Assembly: GCF_900142695.1 (NCBI RefSeq)
Contig: NZ_FRBU01000016.1
Span: 1-64,000 of the forward strand
Length of the DNA stretch: 64,000 bases
Direction: 5' to 3'
DNA from: Flavobacterium xanthum
GTDB lineage: Bacteria; Bacteroidota; Bacteroidia; Flavobacteriales; Flavobacteriaceae
Of the stretch, positions 15,685 to 25,771 are shown one piece after another. The notes beneath the pieces are model-generated. The model ran no database searches and was not told where the DNA came from. It worked only from the letters and a program-made list of their open reading frames with translations. Numbering within the stretch: the first letter of the stretch is position 1; each line of letters opens with the position of its first letter. The position numbers and the translations under genes are program-made.

Positions 15685-16242
15685 CCACATCTGCTCCGCA
15701 AAGTTTCCAACTTTGAGGTGGCGTCAAAAGGTCTCCTGACCTTTCTGAAAACTCTCATGCCAGCTGATGTTACTCACCATACAGAGATTCTTCGTTCCTC
15801 AGAATCACAAAATAAACACAGACCACCACATCTGCTCCGTAAAGTTTCCAACTTTGAGGTGGCGTTAAAAGGTCTCCTGACCTTTCTGAAAACTCTCATG
15901 CCAGCTGATGCTACTCACCATACAGAGATTCTTTTTTCCTCAGAATGACAAAATAAACACAGACCACCACATCTGCTCCGCAAAGTTTCCAACTTTGAGG
16001 TGGCGTTAAAAGGTCTCCTGACCTTTCTGAAAACTCTCATGCCAGCAGATGTTGCTCACCATATAGAGATTCTTCGTTCCTCAGAATGACAAAATAAACA
16101 CAGACCACCACATCTGCTCCGCAAAGTTTCCAACTTTGAGGTGGCGCTAAAAGGTCTCCTGACCTTTCTGAAAACTCTCATGCCAGCAGATGTTGCTCAC
16201 CATATAGCGATTCTTCGTTCCTCAGAATGACAAAATAACCAC
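15685..16242. repeat. Four tandem copies of a 141-bp unit
   Basis: Copies begin at 15685, 15826, 15967 and 16108, and are nearly identical. Each holds two hairpins, CAAAGT-ttcca-ACTTTG and AAAGGTC-tcct-GACCTTT, and ends in TTCCTCAGAATGACAAAAT. The complement of that end is the GTCATTCTGAGGAA-type repeat common in Bacteroidota. Since 141 is a multiple of three, one frame stays open through two units, but this is not a credible protein. The flanks 15513-15684 and 16349-16492 contain only the trhO promoter. Confidence 0.9.
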
Positions 16243-16268
16243 AAAATATTCCTTTAATACCAACTCCC

Positions 16269-16348
16269 CTAGCCCAGATTGAAGCGGCATACTCTTGTTG
16301 AAGCGCTAGCGAAAACAAGAGATAAAGCGAAAAGCTGGAAGTAGCTCC
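16269..16348 (-). repeat. Structured interspersed repeat, copy 2
   Basis: Read on the minus strand it starts GGAGCTACTTCCAGC and ends CAATCTGGGCTAG, like the copy at 11921. Its stem is different (CTCTTGTT with AACAAGAG), yet paired at the equivalent place. Confidence 0.6.
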
Positions 16349-16448
16349 AAGAAAAATAAATCACTAAGACATTAAGAAAAATTAAGTGTCTATTATTCAT
16401 GGCGAACCTTAGTTCCTATAATACTTTGCTCCTCTGAACCTTTTTACC

Positions 16449-16456
16449 TACTTTTG
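16449..16456 (+). promoter_or_regulatory. -7 box of trhO
   Basis: TACTTTTG matches TAnnTTTG, 37 nt upstream of the start. Confidence 0.5.
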
Positions 16457-16492
16457 CAAAAAATATATTTCTCAACTTAAACTGTTTATAGC

Positions 16493-17860
16493 ATGCAACT
16501 GTACAACACCTTAAGCGCAGAAGAAAGAGCCATCATGATTGATGATGCCGGAAAACAACGTCTTACGTTGTCTTTCTATGCTTATGCGCAAATTTCAAAT
16601 CCAACACAATTTCGTAACGAATTATTCCTAGCGTGGAACTCTCTTGAAGTTCTAGGGCGAATTTATGTAGCCCCTGAGGGAATTAACGCCCAACTATCGC
16701 TTCCTGCAGATAATTTCTACGCGTTTAAAGACACTATCGAAGTGTATGATTTCATGAAAGGAATCCGTTTGAATATTGCCGTAGAACAAGACGACCACTC
16801 TTTTTTGAAACTGACGGTAAAAGTGCGAGACAAAATTGTTGCTGATGGTTTGGTTGATGAAACTTTTGATGTGACGAATATTGGAATTCACCTTAAAGCA
16901 AAAGAATTCAACGACTTGCTAGAAGATCCCAATACCATTGTGGTGGATATGCGCAATCATTATGAAAGTGAAATTGGACATTTTACCAAAGCTATAAAAC
17001 CAGATGTGGATACTTTTCGTGAAAGTTTACCCATCATCGAAGAACAACTTTCTGAACACAAGCAAGATAAAAAACTATTGATGTATTGCACCGGAGGAAT
17101 CCGTTGTGAAAAAGCTAGTGCTTATTTCAAGCACAAAGGTTTTGAAAACGTGTACCAACTGGAAGGCGGGATTATAGAATACACACGCCAAGTAAAAGCC
17201 GAAGGTTTAGAAAGCAAATTCATTGGTAAAAACTTTGTTTTTGATCACCGCTTAGGCGAAAGAATTACAAATGATATTGTTTCGCAATGCCATCAATGTG
17301 GCGAAGCTTGTGATGTGCATACGAATTGCGTGAACGAAGGCTGCCATTTGCTTTTCATTCAATGCGATTCCTGTAAAGAGAAAATGGAAGGCTGCTGTTC
17401 TGCAGAATGTGTGCGTGTCATTCACTTGCCGGAAGAGGAACAAAAAGCCATCAGACGTGGTATTAAAAACGGGAATAAGATTTTCAAAAAAGGAAAATCA
17501 GACGTTTTGACTTTTAAAAACAACGAAGAAACGCATGGTATTTTTGTGGCTGAAAAACCATCCCGAAGCGTTGGGACTACCATTAAAAAAGAAGTAAAAG
17601 TTAAAAAACAATATATTGGAAAAGGGACGCATTTTTTTCCAAAACCAAGTATTGGTCAATTTCTAATTGAAGAAAACGAAATCAAAATTGGCGACACCAT
17701 TTTGATAAAAGGAACTACAACCGGCGAACAAAAACTAGTAATTAGCGAAATGCTAGTAAATGATTTAGCGCAAGAAAATGCAATTGCTGGAGATACATGT
17801 ACGTTTAAATTACCATTTAGAATTCGATTATCTGATAAATTATATAAGATTTTAGACTAA
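16493..17860 (+). CDS. trhO: tRNA uridine(34) hydroxylase with an extra C-terminal barrel
   Basis: 455 aa. The N-terminal ferredoxin-like domain has the family signature ([19 protein letters not shown]). The rhodanese domain carries [11 protein letters not shown] with active cysteine 199. A Cys-rich linker (about 264-309, CHQCGEAC ... CSAEC) may bind zinc. Known TrhO (YceA) uses oxygen to make 5-hydroxyuridine at the tRNA wobble position. Residues about 376-455 ([20 protein letters not shown] ... [16 protein letters not shown]) look like the beta-barrel that ends U32-peptidase-type TrhP proteins, and extend beyond the 350-aa E. coli type. Confidence 0.85.
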   Translation: MQLYNTLSAEERAIMIDDAGKQRLTLSFYAYAQISNPTQFRNELFLAWNSLEVLGRIYVAPEGINAQLSLPADNFYAFKDTIEVYDFMKGIRLNIAVEQDDHSFLKLTVKVRDKIVADGLVDETFDVTNIGIHLKAKEFNDLLEDPNTIVVDMRNHYESEIGHFTKAIKPDVDTFRESLPIIEEQLSEHKQDKKLLMYCTGGIRCEKASAYFKHKGFENVYQLEGGIIEYTRQVKAEGLESKFIGKNFVFDHRLGERITNDIVSQCHQCGEACDVHTNCVNEGCHLLFIQCDSCKEKMEGCCSAECVRVIHLPEEEQKAIRRGIKNGNKIFKKGKSDVLTFKNNEETHGIFVAEKPSRSVGTTIKKEVKVKKQYIGKGTHFFPKPSIGQFLIEENEIKIGDTILIKGTTTGEQKLVISEMLVNDLAQENAIAGDTCTFKLPFRIRLSDKLYKILD

Positions 17861-17887
17861 AAAAACCACTTTAAATCACTTCAAATT

Positions 17888-17924
17888 AACCCATTACAAA
17901 TCAAATTGTAATGGGTTTTTTTAT
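17888..17924 (+). terminator. Rho-independent terminator of trhO
   Basis: AACCCATTACAA (17888-17899) pairs perfectly with TTGTAATGGGTT (17906-17917), then a T-run. Confidence 0.88.
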
Positions 17925-18046
17925 AAAAACTTTATGATTTATTGGCTCAGATAGGCGTTGTTCCGTAAAATTAAAAAATACTATCTTTACAAATTAAACG
18001 TTTTAAGAACTTAAGTTGTGCTCGTCGCAACACTACATATAAGATT

Positions 18047-19303
18047 ATGGCATGTACAAGTTGTTCAACTTCTGATGGTGGCGCACCAAAGGGTTGTAAA
18101 AATAATGGGACTTGCGGCACCGATAGCTGCAATAAATTAACGGTTTTTGATTGGCTTTCTAATATGAGTTTACCTAATGGCGAAGCTCCTTTTGACTGTG
18201 TTGAAGTTCGCTTTAAAAACGGCAGAAAAGAGTTTTATCGCAATACCGAGAAGCTGACTTTAAGCATGGGAGACATTGTAGCTACAGTTGCCTCACCTGG
18301 TCACGACATAGGAATTGTTACTCTCACAGGTGAATTAGTAAAAATTCAAATGAAGAAAAAAGGAGTAAATCATTTGAGTAATGAAGTTCCAAAAATCTAT
18401 AGAAAAGCATCTCAAAAAGACATTGACATTTGGTCTACTGCTCGCGATAAAGAAGAGCCAATGAAAGTTAGAGCGCGGGAATTAGCCATTGCGCAAAAAC
18501 TAGAAATGAAAATTTCGGATATCGAATTTCAAGGGGATGGATCAAAAGCTACTTTTTATTATACAGCAAATGACCGAATTGATTTTCGTGCTTTAATTAA
18601 AGATTTTGCAAAGGAATTCAGCACCAGAATTGAGATGAAACAAGTAGGTTTCCGTCAGGAAGCAGCTCGTTTAGGCGGAATAGGCTCTTGCGGTAGAGAA
18701 TTATGCTGTTCTACTTGGTTAACGGATTTTAGAAGTGTAAATACTTCGGCAGCACGTTACCAACAACTCTCTTTGAACCCGCAAAAACTGGCTGGACAGT
18801 GTGGGAAATTAAAATGTTGTTTAAACTATGAGCTAGACACTTACATGGATGCGTTGAAAGATTTTCCAGATTTTGAAACCAAATTGGTCACGGAAAAAGG
18901 AGATGCCATTTGCCAAAAGCAAGACATATTCAAAGGATTAATGTGGTTTGCTTACACCAATAATTTTGCCAATTGGCACGTCTTGAAAATTGACCAAGTC
19001 AAAGAAATTGTTGCAGAAAATAAGCTAAAAAACAAAGTTTCTTCATTAGAAGATTTTGCAATAGAAATTCTTGTAGAGCCAGAGAAAAACTTCAATAATG
19101 CCATGGGACAAGAAAGCCTAACACGTTTTGACCAACCTAAAGCAAAAAAGAAACCAAATAAAAAACGCAAACCCGCTGGCGAAAATACTATTGTAGCTAA
19201 TAACAACAAACCGGCAAACAATAACCGTCAGACTCCCAATGACAAAAAGCCCACGGAGCCAAGAAAACCAATAATTATTACTAAAAATGTGGATAAAAAA
19301 TAG
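18047..19303 (+). CDS. ricT: PSP1-domain protein RicT (YaaT)
   Basis: 418 aa. A Cys-rich N-terminus (CTSCSTSDGGAPKGCKNNGT) typical of Bacteroidota homologues precedes the PSP1 domain (DFRALIKDFAKEFSTRIEMK, RQEAARLGGIGSCGRELCCS, LAGQCGKLKCCLNYE). In Bacillus the RicAFT complex binds Fe-S clusters and affects RNase Y maturation; only RicT is visible here. The C-terminus is a lysine/asparagine-rich disordered tail (about 365-418). It overlaps gldH by 17 nt, so the two are coupled. Confidence 0.88.
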   Translation: MACTSCSTSDGGAPKGCKNNGTCGTDSCNKLTVFDWLSNMSLPNGEAPFDCVEVRFKNGRKEFYRNTEKLTLSMGDIVATVASPGHDIGIVTLTGELVKIQMKKKGVNHLSNEVPKIYRKASQKDIDIWSTARDKEEPMKVRARELAIAQKLEMKISDIEFQGDGSKATFYYTANDRIDFRALIKDFAKEFSTRIEMKQVGFRQEAARLGGIGSCGRELCCSTWLTDFRSVNTSAARYQQLSLNPQKLAGQCGKLKCCLNYELDTYMDALKDFPDFETKLVTEKGDAICQKQDIFKGLMWFAYTNNFANWHVLKIDQVKEIVAENKLKNKVSSLEDFAIEILVEPEKNFNNAMGQESLTRFDQPKAKKKPNKKRKPAGENTIVANNNKPANNNRQTPNDKKPTEPRKPIIITKNVDKK

Positions 19304-19766
19304 CGCTTTACTTCTTTTGCTCGTAATCCTCTTTTCTTCCTGTGATAAAAAAAGAGTTTTTGATCAATATAAGTCTGTTGGAACTACTTGGCACAAAGAC
19401 AGTATTGTAACCTTCAATTTGCCTGAACTGGACTCGACAAAGCGATATGATTTATTTGTCAATTTAAGAGCAAACAATGATTATCAATACAATAATTTGT
19501 TTTTAATTGTGGCTTTGGAATTACCAAATGGTTATACTAAAGTGGACACACTAGAGTACCAAATGGCCGATCCGCAAGGAACATTATTAGGAGAAGGATT
19601 TTCAGATATTAAAGAAAGTAAACTTTTTTACAAAGAAAATGTTAGGTTCCGCTCCAATTACAAGGTTCACATCAAGCAAGCGGTTAGAGAAAACGGGAAA
19701 GTTCCTGGCGTAAAAGCGCTAGATGGAATTACCGAGGTTGGTTTTAGAATAGAAAAAAAAGAATAA
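19287..19766 (+). CDS. gldH: Gliding motility lipoprotein GldH
   Basis: 159 aa with a lipobox ending LFSSC (Cys19). The mature part matches GldH: QYKSVGTTWHKDSIVTFNLP, YDLFVNLRANNDYQYNNLFL and VGFRIEKKE. In Flavobacterium johnsoniae gldH is needed for gliding; the protein sits in the cell envelope and works with the Gld/Spr machinery. Lying between ricT and a PBP1A gene is a familiar arrangement for this genus. No other gld genes are in the window. Confidence 0.92.
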   Translation: MWIKNSALLLLLVILFSSCDKKRVFDQYKSVGTTWHKDSIVTFNLPELDSTKRYDLFVNLRANNDYQYNNLFLIVALELPNGYTKVDTLEYQMADPQGTLLGEGFSDIKESKLFYKENVRFRSNYKVHIKQAVRENGKVPGVKALDGITEVGFRIEKKE

Positions 19767-19775
19767 AATAGTATT

Positions 19776-22085
19776 ATGGCTATCAAAAAAAATAATAACC
19801 CAGCAAGAGGTAATGGAAAAGACATTACACACTATCAAAAGAAATTTTGGAAAATATTCTTTATAGGCTTAGGAAGCGTCGGTTTGTTTTTCTTATTTGC
19901 TTCTTGGGGAATCTTTGGCTCCATGCCTTCCTTTGAAGATTTAGAAAATCCCGATTCCAATTTAGCAACTGAAGTTATTTCCGCTGACGGAGTCGTGATT
20001 GGTAAATATTTCGAAAAAAACAGGTCGCAGCTAAAGTATTCAGACTTGCCAAAAAACTTAGTACAAGCATTAATTGCTACGGAGGATGCTCGTTTTTACG
20101 AACATTCTGGCATTGATGGAAGAGGTACTTTAAGAGCCATTTCGAGTTTAGGAACTAGCGGTGGTGCGAGTACATTGACACAGCAATTAGCCAAACAATT
20201 ATTCCACGGAGAAGGGTCAAAGTTTTTACCTTTTAGAATCGTGCAAAAGATTAAAGAATGGATCATTGCTATCCGATTAGAAAGACAATATACTAAAAAT
20301 GAAATTATTGCCATGTATTGTAATGTCTATGATTTTGGAAATAATTCGGTTGGAGTAAGTTCCGCAGCAAAAACTTATTTTTCAAAAGAACCAAAAGACC
20401 TTACAATAAGTGAGTCGGCTATATTGGTAGGAATGTTTAAAAACTCAGGTTTATACAATCCGATACGAAATCCAGAAGGAGTGAAAAACCGCAGAAATGT
20501 CGTGCTTTTACAAATGGAAAAAGGAAAAATAATTTCGAATGAGGAAAAAGAACGACTACAAAGTTTACCTATCAAATTAAACTTCAAATTAGAAACACAT
20601 AAAGACGGAACGGCAACCTATTTTAGAGAATACCTTCGTGATTACATGAAAAAATGGGCAGAGGAGAATAAAAAATCAGATGGCTCAGATTATGATATCT
20701 ACAAAGATGGTTTGAAAATCTACACCACTATAGATTCTAGGATGCAGTTACATGCCGAAGAAGCCGTTACAGCACACATGGCGAACCTTCAGGAGGAGTT
20801 TTTCAAGCAATCTAAAGGCAACAAAAATGCTCCTTTTGTGAATATTTCTGCGGTAGAAACACAACGAATTTTAAATCAAGCGATGAAATCATCTAATCGC
20901 TGGGCGGTTATGAAATCAATGGATAAAAGCGAGGAAGATATTGTAAAATCGTTTAGCGAAAAAACAAAAATGACTGTTTTTTCCTGGAAAGGAGAGAAAG
21001 ATACCATAATGACACCCTTAGATTCTATACGCTATTACAAGCACTTTTTACAGTCTGGATTAATGGCCATGGAACCACAAACGGGAAATGTAAAAGCATG
21101 GGTAGGCGGAATTAATTATAAATATTTCCAATACGATCACGTAGGACAAGGAGCAAGACAAGTAGGCTCTACATTCAAACCATTTGTATACGCAACGGCC
21201 ATCGAGCAACTCAATATGTCCCCTTGTGACTCGATTATTGATGGCCCGTTTATGATTCGCAAAGGACGTCATCACGTCACCGAAGATTGGGAACCAAAAA
21301 ATTCAGATAACAGGTACCGCGGAATGGTCACCTTGAAGAGAGGTTTAGCCAACTCTATTAACACTATATCTGCCAAATTGATGGATAAGGTAGGCCCAGA
21401 GGCGGTGGTTGATCTAGCGCATAAATTGGGGGTAAAATCTGAAATTCCTTTGCAACCATCCATCGCTTTAGGAGCAGTAGAAATAACGGTTGAAGACATG
21501 GTTGCTGCTTACAGCACCTTCGCTAATCAAGGGGTTTACATGAAACCGCAATTCATATCTAAAATTGAAGATAAAAGTGGTGTAATCATCTACGAACCAA
21601 TCCCTGAGTCGCATGATGTTTTAAATAAAGATATTGCTTATGCAGTTGTCAAATTGCTTGAAGGTGTAACCGAGGGTGGATCGGGAGATCGTTTGCGAAC
21701 TACTGGTGGCGGAAGCGGAGACAACCGCTGGACTGGTTATCCATACCAATTTAAGAACCCTATTGCAGGAAAAACAGGTACTACACAAAATCAATCCGAT
21801 GGTTGGTTTATGGGAATGGTTCCTAATCTTGTCACGGGAGTTTGGGTAGGATGCGAGGATCGTTCCGCTCGTTTTAAAAGCATTACTTACGGTCAGGGAG
21901 CTACAGCAGCACTACCGGTTTGGGGTTATTTTATGAAATTATGTTATGCTGATCCCGCTCTTAAAGTTTCTAAAGGAAACTTTGAAAGACCAGCAAATCT
22001 CTCTATAAAAGTAGACTGCTACGTTCCTAAAAAAGTAATAGATACAACTGCTGTAGAGCAGAACACTGATGAATTTGAATTATAA
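19776..22085 (+). CDS. Class A penicillin-binding protein 1A
   Basis: 769 aa bifunctional peptidoglycan synthase. A short cytoplasmic tail and one transmembrane helix (about 28-50) come first. The glycosyltransferase domain follows with ATEDARFYEHSGIDGRGTLR, GGASTLTQQLAKQLF and IAIRLERQYTKNEI. The transpeptidase domain has GSTFKPFVYA (nucleophile Ser465), SINT (SxN) and GKTGTTQNQSDGWFMG (KTG). Nine bp after gldH, so it belongs to the ricT-gldH operon. Confidence 0.93.
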   Translation: MAIKKNNNPARGNGKDITHYQKKFWKIFFIGLGSVGLFFLFASWGIFGSMPSFEDLENPDSNLATEVISADGVVIGKYFEKNRSQLKYSDLPKNLVQALIATEDARFYEHSGIDGRGTLRAISSLGTSGGASTLTQQLAKQLFHGEGSKFLPFRIVQKIKEWIIAIRLERQYTKNEIIAMYCNVYDFGNNSVGVSSAAKTYFSKEPKDLTISESAILVGMFKNSGLYNPIRNPEGVKNRRNVVLLQMEKGKIISNEEKERLQSLPIKLNFKLETHKDGTATYFREYLRDYMKKWAEENKKSDGSDYDIYKDGLKIYTTIDSRMQLHAEEAVTAHMANLQEEFFKQSKGNKNAPFVNISAVETQRILNQAMKSSNRWAVMKSMDKSEEDIVKSFSEKTKMTVFSWKGEKDTIMTPLDSIRYYKHFLQSGLMAMEPQTGNVKAWVGGINYKYFQYDHVGQGARQVGSTFKPFVYATAIEQLNMSPCDSIIDGPFMIRKGRHHVTEDWEPKNSDNRYRGMVTLKRGLANSINTISAKLMDKVGPEAVVDLAHKLGVKSEIPLQPSIALGAVEITVEDMVAAYSTFANQGVYMKPQFISKIEDKSGVIIYEPIPESHDVLNKDIAYAVVKLLEGVTEGGSGDRLRTTGGGSGDNRWTGYPYQFKNPIAGKTGTTQNQSDGWFMGMVPNLVTGVWVGCEDRSARFKSITYGQGATAALPVWGYFMKLCYADPALKVSKGNFERPANLSIKVDCYVPKKVIDTTAVEQNTDEFEL

Positions 22086-22175
22086 ACTCCCATTTCTCGT
22101 AGTCAAAACAAGGAGAAATTTCAACAAATAATTTGATCCTTTTAAAATAAAATTGGACCATAGCAACTCATTTTT

Positions 22176-22877
22176 ATGATTAACAAAAAAGTAAACAACG
22201 TTCAAGACGCCCTTCAAGGAATTGAAAACGGGATGACTATTATGCTTGGTGGCTTTGGATTATGTGGTATTCCAGAAAATTCCATCGCTGAATTGGTAAA
22301 AAAAGAAACTAAGGATTTAACGTGTATTTCAAACAATGCAGGTGTTGATGATTTTGGTCTTGGATTGCTTTTGCAAAAACGACAAATTAAGAAGATGATC
22401 TCTTCCTACGTGGGCGAAAATGCCGAATTTGAACGCCAAATGCTCTCTGGAGAATTAGAAGTAGATCTTATTCCTCAAGGAACCTTAGCAGAACGTTGCC
22501 GTGCTGCACAAGCTGGAATCCCTGCTTTTTTTACACCCGCCGGTTACGGAACTGAAGTAGCTGAAGGGAAAGAAGTTCGCGAATTCAATGGAAAAATGCA
22601 TGTTATGGAACACGCTTTCAAAGCTGACTTTGCCATTGTAAAAGCATGGAAAGGGGACGAAGCTGGAAATCTAATTTTCAAAGGAACAGCCAGAAATTTC
22701 AACCCAAGTATGGCGGGAGCTGCAAAAATCACTATTGCCGAAGTCGAAGAATTATTGCCTGCAGGAAGTTTAGATCCTAATGAAATTCATATTCCAGGAA
22801 TACTTGTAAATAGAATATTTCAAGGTGAGAAATACGAGAAAAGAATTGAACAACGAACGGTTCGCGCAAAAAATTAA
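22176..22877 (+). CDS. scoA: 3-oxoacid CoA-transferase subunit A
   Basis: 233 aa alpha subunit of succinyl-CoA:3-ketoacid CoA-transferase. It shows the family's [35 protein letters not shown] and [20 protein letters not shown]. With subunit B it moves CoA between succinyl-CoA and acetoacetate in ketone-body and branched-chain breakdown. The B gene is 438 bp downstream, separated by an unrelated four-helix-bundle gene. Confidence 0.92.
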   Translation: MINKKVNNVQDALQGIENGMTIMLGGFGLCGIPENSIAELVKKETKDLTCISNNAGVDDFGLGLLLQKRQIKKMISSYVGENAEFERQMLSGELEVDLIPQGTLAERCRAAQAGIPAFFTPAGYGTEVAEGKEVREFNGKMHVMEHAFKADFAIVKAWKGDEAGNLIFKGTARNFNPSMAGAAKITIAEVEELLPAGSLDPNEIHIPGILVNRIFQGEKYEKRIEQRTVRAKN

Positions 22878-22915
22878 ACAATTTAGCAATTTTTCAATAT
22901 AACAATTAATAAAAA

Positions 22916-23263
22916 ATGGATAAAGAGAATGTTGTTGTTTCTAAATCCATTGATTTTGCATTAGGTATTATAGCTTTTTGTGAAATATTAGAAAGTAAAC
23001 GCAAATTTATTATTGCCAATCAACTATTAAAATCAGGAACAAGTATAGGCGCTAATATTCATGAAGCACAAAATGCCGAAAGCAGAGCAGATTTTATCCA
23101 TAAAATTAAAATTGCAGCCAAGGAACTAGAGGAAACAAAATACTGGCTTTTGCTTTGTGAAAAAGCATCCTCATACCCTTTTGATGAAAGCCTGAAAATT
23201 CAAATTAATGAATTAGGATTAATAGTTTACAAAATCCTAAGCACTAGTAAAAATAATAAGTAA
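22916..23263 (+). CDS. Four-helix-bundle protein (S23 / rRNA intervening-sequence type)
   Basis: 115 aa, entirely helical, matching the family first found in 23S rRNA intervening sequences: RKFIIANQLLKSGTSIGANI, HEAQNAESRADFIHKIKIAA, KELEETKYWLLLC. Family members form pentamers of unknown function and occur at scattered genomic sites as isolated genes. Here one sits between scoA and scoB in the same orientation, with 38 and 51 nt AT-rich gaps. This looks like an insertion into a pre-existing operon. It should be co-transcribed. Confidence 0.85.
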   Translation: MDKENVVVSKSIDFALGIIAFCEILESKRKFIIANQLLKSGTSIGANIHEAQNAESRADFIHKIKIAAKELEETKYWLLLCEKASSYPFDESLKIQINELGLIVYKILSTSKNNK

Positions 23264-23314
23264 TAATTCTCAAAATTGATATATTGTTACATTCATAAAT
23301 TGATACATTAAGAA

Positions 23315-23974
23315 ATGGCTTTAGATAAAAATCAAATTGCAAAACGCATTGCAAAAGAATTAAAACACAACTACTATGTGAATCTAGGAATTGGAATTCC
23401 GACACTGGTTGCTAATTATGTTCCTGAAGGAATTGACGTTGAATTTCAAAGTGAGAACGGCGTTCTTGGTATGGGTCCATTTCCCTTTGAGGGCGATGAA
23501 GACGCTGATCTAATCAACGCAGGAAAACAAACCATAACAACACTTCCAGGAGCTTCTTTTTTTGACTCAGCAATGAGTTTTGGAATGATACGCTCCCAAA
23601 AAGTAGATTTAACCATTCTTGGCGCTATGGAAGTAGCCGAAAACGGAGATATTGCCAACTGGAAAATCCCAGGTAAAATGGTCAAAGGAATGGGTGGTGC
23701 AATGGATTTAGTCGCTTCTGCCGAAAATATTATCGTTGCGATGATGCACGTGAATAAAGCAGGAGAATCCAAAATTCTAAAAAAGTGTAGTTTGCCATTA
23801 ACTGGCGTCGGATGCGTTAAAAAAGTCGTTACAGAACTTGCCGTCATGGAAGTGACGTCAAAAGGTTTTAAGCTATTAGAACGCGCCCCAGGCGTTTCGG
23901 TGGAACACATCATCGCTTCTACAGCAGCAGATTTAATCATTGAAGGAGAAATTCCAGAGATGGTTATCGATTAA
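23315..23974 (+). CDS. scoB: 3-oxoacid CoA-transferase subunit B
   Basis: 219 aa beta subunit. The catalytic glutamate lies in the SENGVLGMGPFP motif (near residue 50); NLGIGIPTLVANYVP and ALGAME-like ILGAMEVAENGDIANWKIPG are typical. It completes the heterodimer with the product of the gene at 22176. A strong terminator follows 20 nt after the stop. Confidence 0.92.
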   Translation: MALDKNQIAKRIAKELKHNYYVNLGIGIPTLVANYVPEGIDVEFQSENGVLGMGPFPFEGDEDADLINAGKQTITTLPGASFFDSAMSFGMIRSQKVDLTILGAMEVAENGDIANWKIPGKMVKGMGGAMDLVASAENIIVAMMHVNKAGESKILKKCSLPLTGVGCVKKVVTELAVMEVTSKGFKLLERAPGVSVEHIIASTAADLIIEGEIPEMVID

Positions 23975-23995
23975 AAGCGTACTATAAAATACAAG

Positions 23996-24038
23996 AGAGT
24001 CGGAATTTCTACTATTGAAATTCCGACTCTTTTTTTTT
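23996..24038 (+). terminator. Rho-independent terminator of the sco operon
   Basis: A perfect 14-bp stem, AGAGTCGGAATTTC (23996-24009) and GAAATTCCGACTCT (24017-24030), followed by eight T. Confidence 0.92.
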
Positions 24039-24222
24039 AAATTACAATTGTGGACTTGCTCTTTGAAGATAAGTTGAAAGGACATTATTATTCGATCCTG
24101 CGTTAGCGCAAACTGATTCAATAAAATTGCCTACAGATTTTGTTTCGTGAGCAATCACTCCAGTTATAAATTATGCGAAACAAAGGCGTACTTAGACTAC
24201 ACAATTGATTCTTATGCTGCTA

Positions 24223-25662
24223 CTAAAAAAACCACGTGGCAACAAAAATTGCTGTAATGACACAAATCAAATCAACTAGAAGCATTGTTCCTAATGCATA
24301 ACGGGTGTTTTTGATATTAACCGAACCAAAGTAAACTGCAATTACATAAAAAGTGCTTTCGGCACTGCATTGAAAAATACTACTCAATCTTGCCGTTAAA
24401 GAGTCGGCTCCAAAAGTATTCATTGAATCAATCAAAAACCCTCTAGATCCCGCAGAACTAAAAGGACGTAGTAAAGCTACTGGCAAAGCATCCGTAATTT
24501 GTTTATTTACTCCCATATTAGAAAAAATGAAAGCAATCCAATTGCTAATAATTTCAAATAATCCACTGTTTCTAAATAACGAAATAGCCACCAACATTCC
24601 CAAGACATAAGGAAAAATAGTCACGCCGGTTTTTACCCCATTGTTGGCTCCTACCACAAAAGAATCAAACACCGTTGTACTAGCAGCAGTAAATTTCTTT
24701 TCGTTTAAGAATGAAAAAATCAAAGTAAAAGCAATAATTCCTATCAAAATTAAAGCCGAAAGATTAGACGTAAAATAGTTTTTCCCAATCAAATCAAGAT
24801 GATTCACGTACATCAACAATCCAATTATTCCTGCTATTAATGTAATCAATACGAGTACCAAAGAAGCACTTTTGAAATTAATTTTCTGTTTGATCCCAAC
24901 AATTAGAAAAGCGGCAATCGTACCAATAAAAGAAGTGATGATGCAAGGCAACATGACATCCGCTGGATTGCTGGCATTTGCGGCAGCGCGATACCCAATA
25001 ATAGAAGTAGCAATCAAAGTAAGACCCGAGGCATGCAAACACATAAACATAATTTGGGCATCACTGGCTTTGTCTTTATCTGGGTTTATCTCTTGTAAAC
25101 TTTCCATAGCTTTTAGACCAAAAGGAGTCGCAGCTGAATCCAATCCTAAGAAATTAGCAGCGAAGTTTAACGTCATATAAGAGATGGATGGATGGTCTTT
25201 AGGAATACTCGGAAACACTTTAACAAAAACAGGACTCAATCCTTTAGCTAGCTTTCCAGAAGCCCCAGAAATGATCAAAAGTTCCATCAAACCACAGAAA
25301 AACGCCAAATAAGCAATAAGCGGAATGATTAAATCCAACAAAGTACTTTTACAGGTTGGCAACAAGCCATCTGATTTTTGAACGCCACTATAAATTTTTA
25401 CCGTTTTGTTTTTATAAACATAAGTCGTGTCCGCATTTAGCGTATCGCGATTGATAATCATGGTTTGTTCTGGAGCTGTTCTGATGCTGTCTTTAATAAA
25501 GGCAGGAAGTTCTTCTGCGAATTTTTCGGAAATTAGTATAGGATCATCTTTCTTTCCGTTCAAAACGTGGTCAATAGTATAACTCTCTCCAGAAAACAAA
25601 CTAAACATTACAAATACAATTGCTGAAATAAAAATGACCAACCAAAATCTACTCAATACCAT
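24223..25662 (-). CDS. Fused SpmA/SpmB-like nucleoside-recognition (Gate) membrane protein
   Basis: 479-aa polytopic inner-membrane protein with two Gate domains. The first half (about 115-270) has LNFAANFLGLDSAATPFGLK, the SpmA signature. The second (about 330-479) has VGANNGVKTGVTIFPYVLGM and LLRPFSSAGSRGFLIDSMNT, the SpmB signature. In Bacillus these two proteins act in spore-core dehydration, but fused homologues are common in non-sporulating Bacteroidota, where the substrate is unknown. A periplasmic insert of about 75 residues follows the first helix. Confidence 0.85.
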   Translation of the reverse strand: MVLSRFWLVIFISAIVFVMFSLFSGESYTIDHVLNGKKDDPILISEKFAEELPAFIKDSIRTAPEQTMIINRDTLNADTTYVYKNKTVKIYSGVQKSDGLLPTCKSTLLDLIIPLIAYLAFFCGLMELLIISGASGKLAKGLSPVFVKVFPSIPKDHPSISYMTLNFAANFLGLDSAATPFGLKAMESLQEINPDKDKASDAQIMFMCLHASGLTLIATSIIGYRAAANASNPADVMLPCIITSFIGTIAAFLIVGIKQKINFKSASLVLVLITLIAGIIGLLMYVNHLDLIGKNYFTSNLSALILIGIIAFTLIFSFLNEKKFTAASTTVFDSFVVGANNGVKTGVTIFPYVLGMLVAISLFRNSGLFEIISNWIAFIFSNMGVNKQITDALPVALLRPFSSAGSRGFLIDSMNTFGADSLTARLSSIFQCSAESTFYVIAVYFGSVNIKNTRYALGTMLLVDLICVITAIFVATWFF

Positions 25663-25771
25663 AACTTATAATTTTTGTAAATGTAAAAAAATAACCGCAA
25701 AGTCCGCAAAGGGATTCGCAAAGTATGCTACACTTTTATAACTTAAAAAGTTGCTGTGATTGAAAATGTTC

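Noticed and set aside
15718-15948. 76-aa ORF with internal repeats (MASKGLLTFLKTL...)
   Set aside because: It exists only because the 141-bp tandem unit is a multiple of three; it has no start signal and lies in hairpin-rich repeats.
23446-23940. 164-aa minus-strand ORF opposite scoB
   Set aside because: Shadow of a well-conserved gene in another frame.
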